A stretch of 64,000 bases of DNA, from NCBI GenBank assembly GCA_023414875.1, contig JAEZMV010000014.1, positions 1 to 64,000 on the forward strand. The letters run 5' to 3'. The notes beneath the pieces are model-generated. The model was given only the letters and a program-made list of their open reading frames with translations, did not search any database and was not told the origin of the DNA. Every line of letters starts with the position of its first letter. Position 1 is the stretch's first letter. Origin of the DNA: Bacillota bacterium. Lineage in GTDB: Bacteria; Bacillota; Clostridia; Lachnospirales; Lachnospiraceae. Positions 35,048-43,570 of this stretch are shown piece after piece. Made by a program: the position numbers and the translations under genes.

Positions 35048-36022
35048 TTATTTTTCAAGGTGATGTTGGTACTCTTCCAACAGATAATTTAAATCATCCA
35101 TGCTTTCAATCTCATTAACGCGGTTCCTTAACTTAGCAGATCCCGGATATCCGATTGTATACCAGGCTACATGTTTTCTCATCTCACGTATACCGGTATA
35201 TTCTCCCTTATAATCCACTGATAGTTTGGCATGTCTCAAAATCATTGCCCTCACCTCAATAAATTCCGGCTTCGGAAGAATAATTCCGTGATTTACGTAT
35301 GCTTGAATTTGTTTAAAGATCCATGGATTTCCTCGCGTTCCTCTTGCTAACATGATTGCATCGCAATTTGTCTGTTCCAGCATCTGTTTTGCATCTTCCG
35401 GAGTAAACACATCTCCGCTGCCAATCACCGGTACTGAAACCGCTTCCTTTACTTTACGAATTACGTCCCAATCTGCCTTACCGCTATAAAATTGTTCTCG
35501 CGTCCTTGCATGTACTGCAATTGCAGCTGCACCATTCTCCTCGGCAATCTTCGCAACTTCAACAGCATTGATACAGTCCTCGTGGAAGCCTTTTCGTATT
35601 TTTACGGTTACCGGCTTACTGTATTCCTTAGAAACCTTTCGTACTATCTCTCCAATCAATGTAGGGTTCTTCATCAACGCAGACCCTTCACCGTTGTTAA
35701 CTACTTTAGGCACAGGGCACCCCATATTGATATCCAGAATATCAAAATTACGATGTTCCAGCTTTCTAGCTGTATCGCTTAGTATATTCGGATCTGCACC
35801 AAATAATTGGAGTGCCACGGGACGTTCCTCCTCGGCTACAAAGATCAGGCTTTCTGTATTCTTATTCTTATATTGGACACCCTTGGCACTGACCATCTCT
35901 GTATACACCAGATCGGCGCCCTTTTCCTTGCACAGCAAACGAAATGGCAGGTCAGTTACTCCTGCCATGGGTCCTAAAAATAAATTTCCTTCTAACTTAA
36001 CATTACCAATCGTAAAACTCAT
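35048..36022 (-). CDS. dusB: tRNA-dihydrouridine synthase DusB
   Basis: 324 residues, a Dus-family FMN TIM barrel. Motifs: GPMAGVTDLPFRLLCKEKGA near 17-36, VALQLFGADP near 69-78, catalytic Cys in NMGCPVPKV near 98-106, HARTREQFYSG, and LARGTRGNPWIF. It reduces uridine to dihydrouridine in tRNA D-loops. It is about 70 bases downstream of coaX on the same strand, the common clostridial arrangement of coaX-dusB. Weak ribosome site (GGAT). Confidence 0.95.
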   Translation of the reverse strand: MSFTIGNVKLEGNLFLGPMAGVTDLPFRLLCKEKGADLVYTEMVSAKGVQYKNKNTESLIFVAEEERPVALQLFGADPNILSDTARKLEHRNFDILDINMGCPVPKVVNNGEGSALMKNPTLIGEIVRKVSKEYSKPVTVKIRKGFHEDCINAVEVAKIAEENGAAAIAVHARTREQFYSGKADWDVIRKVKEAVSVPVIGSGDVFTPEDAKQMLEQTNCDAIMLARGTRGNPWIFKQIQAYVNHGIILPKPEFIEVRAMILRHAKLSVDYKGEYTGIREMRKHVAWYTIGYPGSAKLRNRVNEIESMDDLNYLLEEYQHHLEK

Positions 36023-36092
36023 TCTTATCCAACTTTCTATGAAACTAAACCTGATGTTTATCTTTGCATTTCTATACTATCTTTGTCTATCT

Positions 36093-36863
36093 CTATCTTC
36101 TGTTTTTATCACTGATTATTTTTAGCCCCTTTAATGTTAGGTTTGGATCATATACTTCAATGACGTCCGTTGCGTCAGATATAATTTTGCCTAAACCGCC
36201 GGTAGCAACAACTCTACATTTTTCAATTCCAGCTTCTCTAAGCATTCTCTTAACGATGTATTCTGTCTGTCCGATACATCCGAATACAAGACCTGCCTGC
36301 ATACTGGTTACAGTGTCTTTGGCTAATATGGTATCCGGCATAGCTATCTCTATTTCCGGTAGTTTAGCTGTCTCGTTCCATAATGCATTTGCAGCAATTC
36401 GAAGTCCTGGGCTGGTCACTCCTGCCGCAAAGGATCCATCCGCAGTAATCAGGTCATAAGTGATCGCTGTACCAAAGTCAATGACAAGTACCGGTCCGCC
36501 ATAGATTTCAAAAGCCGCTACTGCATCTACTACTCTGTCCGCACCTATTTCCTTCGGGTTTCCGGCTGGGATTTTAATTCCTGTTTTTGTACCTATACCA
36601 ACAATTAATGGTGTGATTGATAAATATTTTATAATCCCCGACGCTAATGAATGCATTAGTTTTGGTACCACCGATGCGATGGTTACAGCCGTAATATCCT
36701 CCGCTTGAATATTTTTATTCTTTAGTAAATCACAGATTAAAAGTCCGTATTCATCCGAAGTTCTTGCGGTATTAGTTGTCAGACGAAAGGTAGCCTTAAT
36801 CGTAACATCATCAAATACACCGATTGTAATATTAGTATTTCCCACATCAAAAACTAAAAGCAT
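36093..36863 (-). CDS. coaX: Type III pantothenate kinase
   Basis: 256 residues. The ATG at 36863 follows AAGGAGG; the frame extends eight codons further with no ribosome site. Type III motifs are complete: DVGNTN at the start (phosphate-binding), GADRVVDAVAA (pantothenate site), and DFGTAITYDL. It phosphorylates pantothenate as the first step of coenzyme A synthesis. Downstream lies dusB. Confidence 0.96.
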   Translation of the reverse strand: MLLVFDVGNTNITIGVFDDVTIKATFRLTTNTARTSDEYGLLICDLLKNKNIQAEDITAVTIASVVPKLMHSLASGIIKYLSITPLIVGIGTKTGIKIPAGNPKEIGADRVVDAVAAFEIYGGPVLVIDFGTAITYDLITADGSFAAGVTSPGLRIAANALWNETAKLPEIEIAMPDTILAKDTVTSMQAGLVFGCIGQTEYIVKRMLREAGIEKCRVVATGGLGKIISDATDVIEVYDPNLTLKGLKIISDKNRR

Positions 36864-36912
36864 ATTGATCCTCCTTAACGGTTGCATAGGTGTCAGATGT
36901 TTATATTATTCT

Positions 36913-37254
36913 TCATAGAAGGTTTGTAGCATCTTCTCCTAAGAAAAATAATTTATAATAAAGTTCCAATGCTTCTAAGAGCTCAGCTTTCTCTCTCTGT
37001 AGCTGCTTAATTTTTAAGACACTACCAATTTCATCATATAGATAATCGCTTTCGTCTGAGTCAACCCTAAAAATCAGAGTTCCATCCTCTTCATATTCCA
37101 TAGTAAGAATCCCACCGATATCTTCCGTAAATAAAACACACATTATTTTTAATTCCTGCCTGATCTGCTCGGGCAGCATTTTAAAATCTTCATTGATCCA
37201 AAATTTCTTTTCATATGAGCTGCTGGCACATAAAATAACTTTATCCTGATACAT
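36913..37254 (-). CDS. Small uncharacterised protein (possibly DUF6145)
   Basis: 113 residues from an ATG preceded by AAAGGAG. Acidic and soluble: starts MYQDKVILCASSSYEKKFW, contains ELKIMCVLFTEDIGGILT and a C-terminal helical stretch (LKIKQLQREKAELLEALEL). From memory it resembles the Lachnospiraceae family DUF6145; I have no search to confirm. No catalytic motif. It is 49 bases upstream of coaX, probably in the same transcript. Confidence 0.7.
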   Translation of the reverse strand: MYQDKVILCASSSYEKKFWINEDFKMLPEQIRQELKIMCVLFTEDIGGILTMEYEEDGTLIFRVDSDESDYLYDEIGSVLKIKQLQREKAELLEALELYYKLFFLGEDATNLL

Positions 37255-37273
37255 CCTTCCAAACTCCTTTAAG

Positions 37274-37309
37274 ACATCTTAACGGTTGTTTCCGTCCAAC
37301 CGTTAAGAT
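37274..37309 (-). repeat. Perfect 14-bp hairpin between two small genes
   Basis: CATCTTAACGGTTG (37274-37287) and CAACCGTTAAGATG (37296-37309) around an 8-base loop. It lies between the 37312 and 36913 genes on the same strand, only 12 bases before the AAAGGAG ribosome site of the latter. There is no T-run after it, so attenuation, mRNA processing or translational control are as possible as termination. Confidence 0.7.
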
Positions 37310-37311
37310 GA

Positions 37312-37593
37312 TTATACTGTATTAACTATATAAAATCCAAGAAAGATGATAATAACTCCCAGCATGATAAAGGACATGCTTAAATTTCTTCTCTTTGGAT
37401 TTTTCATCATCTTAAACCCACTCACCATGTTCATAAGACCCCCTGCCAGACATGCCGCTAAGATTGCATATTTATTATTAGGATCAAGATAAATAATTAT
37501 TAGAGAGGTAATCAATGCTATTCCAATGAATATATTGATTATATCAGTTTTTAATGAAAAATCCTTGAAAAGCTTCTTAAATCTGTCCATCAT
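37312..37593 (-). CDS. Small membrane protein of unknown function
   Basis: 93 residues from an ATG with GGGAG upstream. Two or three hydrophobic segments (about 18-38, 41-57 and 70-90) with a basic patch between (KMMKNPKRRNL). It starts 14 bases after argF and so is probably co-transcribed with it. No family recognised. Confidence 0.65.
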   Translation of the reverse strand: MMDRFKKLFKDFSLKTDIINIFIGIALITSLIIIYLDPNNKYAILAACLAGGLMNMVSGFKMMKNPKRRNLSMSFIMLGVIIIFLGFYIVNTV

Positions 37594-37607
37594 TTACTAC
37601 TCCCTAT

Positions 37608-38546
37608 CTAGTAATTTCCTAAAGTTGCTACCATAACAGCCTTAATCGTATGCATACGGTTTTCTGCCTCGTCAAATACCACCTCGGCAAAACGTTCAAA
37701 TATTTCTTCTGTAACTTCTTTCCCTTTTACTGCAGGTAAACAGTGCAAAAAGACTGTACTATCCTTCTTGGTACGAGCCAGTAAATCATTATTTACCTGA
37801 TACGGCTTTAATAATGCAGCTCTTTCTGCTGCCAACGCTTCCTCTCCCATAGAACTCCAAACATCAGTATATATAGCATCTGCACCCTCAACAGCCTCAA
37901 GAGAATCAGATATCTCAATAAGGCATCCGGAAGCACTTGCGTACTCTTCACAAAGCTTGATCAGGGATTGTTCCGGCCATAATGACTTAGGGGCAAGGAT
38001 AGTAAAGTGAATTCCCATCTTTGAAGCTCCAATCATCAGGCTGTTCGCCATGTTGTTGCGGCCATCTCCCACATATACCAGTTTCAGCCCTTTAAGCTTA
38101 CCAAACTGCTCTTTTAAAGTCAAGAAGTCAGCAAGAATTTGTGTCGGGTGATATAAATCCGTTAAACCATTCCATACAGGAACTTTACTGTATTCTGCCA
38201 ATTTCTCAACCGTTTCCTGCTTAAACCCCCTGAACTCTATTCCATCAAACATTCTACCTAATACTCTAGCTGTATCTTCAATGCTTTCCTTATGACCCAA
38301 TTGAATATCATTCTTGCCTAAATACTCTGGGTGGGCACCTTCATCGATGCATCCTATCGTAAAAGCACAACGTGTTCTGGTAGATGGTTTTTCAAAAATT
38401 AATGCAATATTTTTTCCCTTTAAGCTGCTACCGGTGATACCCTGTTTCTTTTTTTGTTTTAAATCCGCCGCCAAGTCAAGTAAATAGTCTATCTCCTCCG
38501 GGGTAAAATCCTTTAATGTTAATAAGCTTCGTCCTTTTAAATTCAT
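37608..38546 (-). CDS. argF: Ornithine carbamoyltransferase
   Basis: 312 residues. Carbamoyl-phosphate site STRTR (55-59 in FEKPSTRTRC), ornithine-site residues near HPTQILAD, and the HCLPA loop near the C-terminus. It makes citrulline from ornithine and carbamoyl phosphate in arginine synthesis, or runs in the reverse direction in arginine deiminase pathways; no arc genes are visible, so synthesis is more likely. GGAGG lies six bases ahead of the ATG. Confidence 0.95.
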   Translation of the reverse strand: MNLKGRSLLTLKDFTPEEIDYLLDLAADLKQKKKQGITGSSLKGKNIALIFEKPSTRTRCAFTIGCIDEGAHPEYLGKNDIQLGHKESIEDTARVLGRMFDGIEFRGFKQETVEKLAEYSKVPVWNGLTDLYHPTQILADFLTLKEQFGKLKGLKLVYVGDGRNNMANSLMIGASKMGIHFTILAPKSLWPEQSLIKLCEEYASASGCLIEISDSLEAVEGADAIYTDVWSSMGEEALAAERAALLKPYQVNNDLLARTKKDSTVFLHCLPAVKGKEVTEEIFERFAEVVFDEAENRMHTIKAVMVATLGNY

Positions 38547-38753
38547 ATTGCCTCCATTCTGTCGTCAATTGCATCATCTCTCAAGCATGGGGGTACTATA
38601 TACATGTCTGCTGAATAATAGTGTGCAAATGAAACGAACTAATAATTATACTTTATTATGTGTATTTATACATTATTCCAATTTCATAAAAATGTCAAGC
38701 AAAAAGATAAAAAACGATAATTAATGGATATTTAAGGACTTAAACTTAATAAG

Positions 38754-38777
38754 ACCCAACGCAAGCATGCGATGGGT
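38754..38777 (-). terminator. Hairpin with TTATT tail
   Basis: ACCCAACGCA and TGCGATGGGT pair with one A-A mismatch around AGCA; leftward it is followed by CTTATTAAGTTT and rightward by TTATTATAAA. A plausible terminator in either direction. Confidence 0.55.
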
Positions 38778-38910
38778 TTATTATAAATATAAATAGAAAA
38801 GCAAAAATAGTAGCGTAAATCAGAAGACTGCCATAAATCGAGAATCTTTAATTCGTTTTATGGCAGCCTTAGTATTAGTGAGTAAAGAATTCAACTTTGT
38901 TGAATTCTTA

Positions 38911-38956
38911 GTAAATATAATAATGAATTCCAGTGGATATTCATTATTATATTTAC
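38911..38956. repeat. Perfect 18-bp inverted repeat after the LTA-synthase-like gene
   Basis: GTAAATATAATAATGAAT (38911-38928) and its exact complement ATTCATTATTATATTTAC (38939-38956) flank a 10-base loop TCCAGTGGAT. It begins five bases after the 38961 stop codon reading leftward. A second perfect hairpin (AAGAATTCAA/TTGAATTCTT, 38886-38909) abuts it. Confidence 0.85.
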
Positions 38957-38960
38957 GGGT

Positions 38961-40799
38961 TTAGTGAGTAATAAACTCGGCAATTAAATTCTGCTCCAGT
39001 ATCTCTTTGGAGGTGGTCTTTAGTAATATTGCTCTATCATACTGTTCATTAAAATATGATGCTTCGAATTCTTCGCCGGTTCCAATCCTCCATGCCCTGC
39101 TACCTTCAAAAATCCCTTCTCTTGAAATCTCAAACATTACATTATTGGTTGCAAAGGAACCTTCAAATAAATAGGAGGTAAAGGCTACAAATCCTGCTGT
39201 AGCATTAGATAAATCTTGACCAAGGATAAAGGTATTATCCTTAAAATCCAAGCCCATGACATTACCGATGGTGGGTAAGAAGTCAATCTGTCCGCCGGTA
39301 GTACTAATAGTTTCATTGACATTGCTTCCCGGAACATGGATGATTAGCGGAACATTAAACATCTCATCATAATCATATTCTCTGCCAATGAACTCCCTCA
39401 TGCGTTCCTTTACGTCCTCCATACCGCAATTCAAGCCGTGATGGTCACCATATAAAGCGATTACTGTATTCTCATATAGACCTGCTGCCTTCAAATCCTC
39501 TATCAACTGACCGATTGCTTCATCCGTATATCTTACAGTCTCCAGATAATGGCCAAATTTTGTGTCAATATCTTTCTCAGCTAAGGTTAAGGTCTTATAT
39601 TGCTCATCCAATACAAATGGATGATGATTCGTCAAGGTAATAGCAAAGGTAAAAAAAGGTTCTTTTTGTTCCTCGATAATCGGTATCAGCTGCTTGAACA
39701 TAGATTTATCCGAAACACCCATTCCGATAACCTCATCTTGGTTTAGATCTTCTAAGCTGATGAAATCTTGGAATCCCTGGTTAGGATAAGCATTCTCCCT
39801 ATTCCAGAAGCCTCCGCGATAGCCATGAATAGCAAACGCATAATACCCTTGCTCCCTCATCAGCCATGGCAAACCATTAAAGGTGTTTTCTCCATAGATT
39901 CGATAGCTTTCGCCTGCAATAACAGGATAAAGACTGTTTAAGCTGGAGAATTCCGCATCTGCAGTATTCCCCTTACCGATGTTAGAAAAATACTGGTCAT
40001 AGTATAGGGTATCCTTCTGCATCAGGCGGTTTAAATTCGGTGTAATTTGCTGACCTTCATACTCTGCACCTAATACAAACTGCTGTACTGCCTCCAGCTG
40101 GATTACAATCAGATTCTTTCCTTTTCCGATACTGTTATAACGTGGCTTCACAGCCTCCGGAACATCTTCAAGTACTTCCAGTATCTCTTCCGCCTCCATC
40201 TCCTGCGGAGCCAGACTTTCTGATATGGTATCACAAATATCATTCACATGGCTTGTGAAGAATTCCATTCTGTTTACACGTGCAATTGCAACGGAGTCAA
40301 ACGGATTAGCAATTAGGGTAATCAGCAGAATTGTCAATGTGTAAAGAACATATTTGAGTTTTTTCCAAGGAATCCACTTTTGTAAATTCTCTCTTGTAAT
40401 ATGTTTTTTAAAACAGTGATAAGCAAACGGTATATCAATAAATAATAAGAAGCTTGCAGGTATAATAGTATCAAAGAAGCTTTTCGGCACTGCAGTAACA
40501 CTCTTTGCCTGCCATAGCTGCCGGATTGAAACCGTCTGGTTATAGTAATTATAGTACATGGTATCCGCAAACATCAGTAAGCTAAACAGAAAATACACCA
40601 CAAGAAAAATGCCTCTTTTTCTCTTTAGGCCACTTCTTCCAAAGCAAATAAACATCGTTGCGAACACTACAAAGCTCAGCAATATCATAACGAGTTCCAT
40701 TCTATTTACTTCAATAAGCGAGTAGTATGTTGCCATTTTAAAGATAAATAAAAACGTTATGAAGTATGGTGATCCAAGTATTTCTTTAAACTTTTTCAT
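38961..40799 (-). CDS. LTA synthase-family membrane sulfatase-like protein
   Basis: 612 residues; ATG at 40799 follows GGGGGA (an ATG seven codons upstream has no ribosome site). Five membrane helices in the first 170 residues are followed by an extracellular alkaline-phosphatase-superfamily domain: metal-binding Glu in IVIQLEAVQQF, the nucleophile Thr279 in GKGNTADAEF, YGDHHG, and NVPLIIHVPG. This is the layout of LtaS, which transfers glycerol-phosphate from phosphatidylglycerol to build lipoteichoic acid; lachnospiral relatives may make other glycerophosphate polymers. Single gene with a hairpin-rich 3' region. Confidence 0.92.
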   Translation of the reverse strand: MKKFKEILGSPYFITFLFIFKMATYYSLIEVNRMELVMILLSFVVFATMFICFGRSGLKRKRGIFLVVYFLFSLLMFADTMYYNYYNQTVSIRQLWQAKSVTAVPKSFFDTIIPASFLLFIDIPFAYHCFKKHITRENLQKWIPWKKLKYVLYTLTILLITLIANPFDSVAIARVNRMEFFTSHVNDICDTISESLAPQEMEAEEILEVLEDVPEAVKPRYNSIGKGKNLIVIQLEAVQQFVLGAEYEGQQITPNLNRLMQKDTLYYDQYFSNIGKGNTADAEFSSLNSLYPVIAGESYRIYGENTFNGLPWLMREQGYYAFAIHGYRGGFWNRENAYPNQGFQDFISLEDLNQDEVIGMGVSDKSMFKQLIPIIEEQKEPFFTFAITLTNHHPFVLDEQYKTLTLAEKDIDTKFGHYLETVRYTDEAIGQLIEDLKAAGLYENTVIALYGDHHGLNCGMEDVKERMREFIGREYDYDEMFNVPLIIHVPGSNVNETISTTGGQIDFLPTIGNVMGLDFKDNTFILGQDLSNATAGFVAFTSYLFEGSFATNNVMFEISREGIFEGSRAWRIGTGEEFEASYFNEQYDRAILLKTTSKEILEQNLIAEFITH

Positions 40800-41189
40800 A
40801 AAGTCCCCCAAATCATTCAATAAACAAACAAATTGTTACAACGCCCATAATTTACCCAAATGTAACATACAGGCCAAATATTCCCCTAGGTTAACCTAAA
40901 ACACAAACCCTCAATCCATACCTACATCCCCTCTTATGGATTCAACTAGGGTAATATCAGTAATAAGCTAGCACTATAATATATCATTGTGGATTTATAA
41001 TCAAGCGGAAAAATCTTAAATTTTTCTTAATCGTTTGCACCTTTTTTTATGCAATTATACTAATATCACTGAAAAGCTTTCGAAGACCCCTGCAAGTAGA
41101 TTCAGGGGTCTTTTTTATGCATCAGACACTACCACGTCGTAACTGCCTTATTTTTATCGTATTGCTTCAGTCATTCTGTTTATTAACAG
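40800..41189. other. Intergenic region containing an unassigned terminator
   Basis: 390 bases upstream of the LTA-synthase-like gene. Apart from the hairpin at 41088-41112, which faces rightward, only AT-rich promoter-type sequence is seen (for example TTGCAC near 41035 and TATACT near 41056, spacing 15). Confidence 0.45.
41087..41116 (+). terminator. Intrinsic terminator on the plus strand with no plus-strand gene before it
   Basis: AAGACCCCTG pairs with CAGGGGTCTT around AAGTAGATT, followed rightward by TTTTATGC. Leftward the stem is followed by CGAAAGC, a poor tail, so it suits the plus strand best. It might still act as the stop of the leftward stomatin/NfeD operon. Confidence 0.65.
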
Positions 41190-42128
41190 CTATAATGCTG
41201 TATCATCCTTACTTACCTCTGTCAACGATTTTACCATTCCTGCAAGACCTTGAATGTCGGAAGGAATAATAATCTTTGTTGCTTTACCGTCAGCCGCCTT
41301 TGCAAAAGCTTCCAAACTCTTTAACTGTATGACTGCATTTCCCGGTGCCGCATCATTTAAGAAACGGATACCCTCAGCGTTAGCCTTTTGTATCGTAAGA
41401 ATTGCTTCAGCCTGACCTTCTGCCTCTCTGATGGTAGCTTCTTTTTTTGCTTCTGCCCGCAGAATAGCAGCCAACTTTTCACCTTCTGCATCCAAAATAG
41501 CTGACTCCTTCTTTCCCTCAGATACAAGAATTGCAGATTTTTTCTGGCCTTCGGCGATTAATATTGATTCTCTTCGTTCACGTTCCGCCTTCATCTGTTT
41601 TTCCATGGCATCCTGAATTGCTGCCGGTGGTATAATATTCTTCAGCTCAACACGGGTAACCTTGATACCCCATGGGTCGGTTGCAACATCCAGTGTTACT
41701 CTCATCTTGGTATTAATAATCTCTCTTGAGGTTAAGGTTTCATCCAGTTCCAAATCACCAATAATATTTCTTAAGGTGGTTGCCGTTAAATTCTCAATTG
41801 CCATTAACGGATTCTCCACTCCATATGCGAAGAGCTTAGGATCTGTGATTTGAAAAAATATAACAGTGTCTATCTTCATTGTAACATTATCCTTTGTAAT
41901 TACCGGCTGTGGAGGAAAATCAAACACCTGCTCCTTCAGTAGAACCCTTTTTGCCACTTTATCGATCAACGGCATTTTAATATGAATTCCTACATCCCAG
42001 GTTGCCTGATATCCGCCTAAACGCTCCAGTATATACGCATATGTCTGAGGAACAATTTTCACACATGATGCCAATACTAACAAAACAAACAATACAAACA
42101 CAAGAATAACTACCTGTAATGTCTCCAT
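41190..42128 (-). CDS. SPFH/stomatin-like membrane protein (QmcA-type)
   Basis: 312 residues. One N-terminal membrane helix (ILVFVLFVLLVLASCVKIV), then the SPFH core (VPQTYAYILERLGGYQATWD; VFDFPPQPVITKDNVTMKID; GVENPLMAIENLTATTLRNI) and a coiled-coil of repeated AEGxKxxAIL units (ILIAEGQKKSAILVSEGKKE). It forms membrane rings or lipid-ordered patches. It starts three bases after the NfeD-family gene, the well-known NfeD-stomatin pairing. Confidence 0.93.
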   Translation of the reverse strand: METLQVVILVFVLFVLLVLASCVKIVPQTYAYILERLGGYQATWDVGIHIKMPLIDKVAKRVLLKEQVFDFPPQPVITKDNVTMKIDTVIFFQITDPKLFAYGVENPLMAIENLTATTLRNIIGDLELDETLTSREIINTKMRVTLDVATDPWGIKVTRVELKNIIPPAAIQDAMEKQMKAERERRESILIAEGQKKSAILVSEGKKESAILDAEGEKLAAILRAEAKKEATIREAEGQAEAILTIQKANAEGIRFLNDAAPGNAVIQLKSLEAFAKAADGKATKIIIPSDIQGLAGMVKSLTEVSKDDTAL

Positions 42129-42131
42129 AAA

Positions 42132-42566
42132 TTACTCCTCTCCTATCTTTGTGACAATTAATTTTACACCTGAAATCCCTTGTACCTTTACTTTAGTACT
42201 TTTATCTATAATATTTCCTTCCAAGGATCTTGCTGTCCATTCTTGCCCATCCACTATGACCTGGCCGACTGCGTTCATGTTATCAATTGCTATCGTTACA
42301 AGAGCCTCTTTGCCGATTACTCCCTCATAATTTGTCTTAACTCTTTTAGGATTAAAATACTTCATTACAAGAGGTCTGGTAAAATAAAGTAAAGCAATGG
42401 ATACCACCAGAAACAATATCACTTCGAGGAGTAGGTTATCATAAAATAATGATAGAATAAATGCGACCAATGCGCCTCCAGCGAACCAGATTGTTGTAAG
42501 ACCCAGTGTTATAATTTCTATAAAAATAAGGATTGCAAGAACTATAAGCCAATAGATCGAATTCAT
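42132..42566 (-). CDS. NfeD family protein (short form)
   Basis: 144 residues: three to four membrane helices (about 5-24, 30-46 and 50-68), then an OB-fold NfeD domain (GVIGKEALVTIAIDNMNAVG; VDGQEWTARS). The ClpP-like protease domain of long NfeD proteins is absent. GGGGGAGG precedes the ATG. It acts with the stomatin-like protein encoded immediately downstream. Confidence 0.92.
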   Translation of the reverse strand: MNSIYWLIVLAILIFIEIITLGLTTIWFAGGALVAFILSLFYDNLLLEVILFLVVSIALLYFTRPLVMKYFNPKRVKTNYEGVIGKEALVTIAIDNMNAVGQVIVDGQEWTARSLEGNIIDKSTKVKVQGISGVKLIVTKIGEE

Positions 42567-42860
42567 AAATCAACCTCCCCCTTTCCGGGTACTTCCTTAA
42601 TGACATCTAAAACCTGTATCCCTTATTATTTTTCTGCCTGCTTCCTTTATTTTACTAGATATTAGAATATAATTCAAGAGAACATGGCCATTTCTAATTA
42701 TTTTCTAACCTTACCATATATTAAGTATTTTATACTGTTAGAAGACTTGCCATCCTTTATGCGCCAAATAAAAAATGACACTCCGAACTCCAAATGATAC
42801 CTGACGATACCCCCCAGAAACGAAATGACATTTTTATAATATTATGTAAGAGTTACTTAT
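42567..42860. other. Intergenic region between DUF4956 and NfeD genes
   Basis: 294 bases of AT-rich sequence. It should hold the stomatin-operon promoter and the terminator of the polyphosphate gene pair; no clear hairpin or promoter stands out. Confidence 0.4.
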
Positions 42861-43556
42861 TTATAACTGCTGCTGGTTACTTTCTTTTACCCCAAGCTGT
42901 ATATTTAGATTTCCATTTCTGCAACGGATTGCATCAATAAATTCCTTCTCGGTTTGTTTGTCCTTCATGATGATATCATAATGCAGTTCAAACAGCGTTC
43001 CCATATTTGTTGTTTTAACCCTCTGCAGCTCACAATAGCATGTATATTTTGAAAACAAGTCATCAAAAGCTCCCTGATAGTTCATATCTTCGGGAATGAT
43101 TATTTTAAGCCTTAGTTCCTTCTGCTTTCTTATACCAAACCCCAGTTTATTCACTGTAACAATCACCGCTCCAATTATAACAGCAGTGACAGCTCCTAAT
43201 GTTAGATAACCAAGTCCGATGGATAAGCCAACCGCCATGGTTAAAAATACAAAGGAAATGTCTTTGGAATCACCAGGTATACTTCTAAATCTAACAATCG
43301 TAAAAATTCCAGCCATAGAAAAGGCTCTTGCCACGTTTTCTCCGATTAATAAAATAATGATAGCAACAATCGTAGGTAAAACTATTAAGCTTAAGATAAA
43401 GCTGGCTGACCGTTCCTTCCTGGAGGTCGTAAAATTATAGGCAAGACTAATTACTAGTCCCAGCGCTAATGCTACAAAAATACTTAATAATGTATCTTGT
43501 ATACCGATTGATAAATCTGTCGTTGAAGCACTCGTTTTAAATATGGTATCAAACAT
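42861..43556 (-). CDS. DUF4956 membrane protein
   Basis: 231 residues. ATG at 43556 follows AGGAGG by ten bases; an ATG eight codons earlier overlaps the upstream gene and has a poorer site. Four membrane helices (about 22-42, 52-75, 100-122, 124-140) and a C-terminal cytoplasmic domain of about 85 residues (LRLKIIIPEDMNYQGAFDDL). DUF4956 proteins are almost always encoded beside VTC-type polyphosphate polymerases, as here (14 bases apart), and probably help with polymer translocation; this is inference. Confidence 0.9.
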   Translation of the reverse strand: MFDTIFKTSASTTDLSIGIQDTLLSIFVALALGLVISLAYNFTTSRKERSASFILSLIVLPTIVAIIILLIGENVARAFSMAGIFTIVRFRSIPGDSKDISFVFLTMAVGLSIGLGYLTLGAVTAVIIGAVIVTVNKLGFGIRKQKELRLKIIIPEDMNYQGAFDDLFSKYTCYCELQRVKTTNMGTLFELHYDIIMKDKQTEKEFIDAIRCRNGNLNIQLGVKESNQQQL

Positions 43557-43570
43557 ATGTAAACTACCTC

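Larger units (their letters stand above)
38547..38960. other. Hairpin-rich intergenic region between LTA-synthase-like gene and argF
   Basis: 414 bases with four stem-loops in a row: 38754-38777, 38828-38866, 38885-38909 and 38911-38956. They probably include the terminator of the leftward LTA-synthase-like gene and the leader of argF. I find no T-box, arginine riboswitch or open reading frame. Confidence 0.6.

Noticed and set aside
38547..38960. T-box or arginine-responsive leader ahead of argF
   Set aside because: No T-box consensus or specifier loop can be found; the hairpins are better explained by the upstream gene's 3' end.
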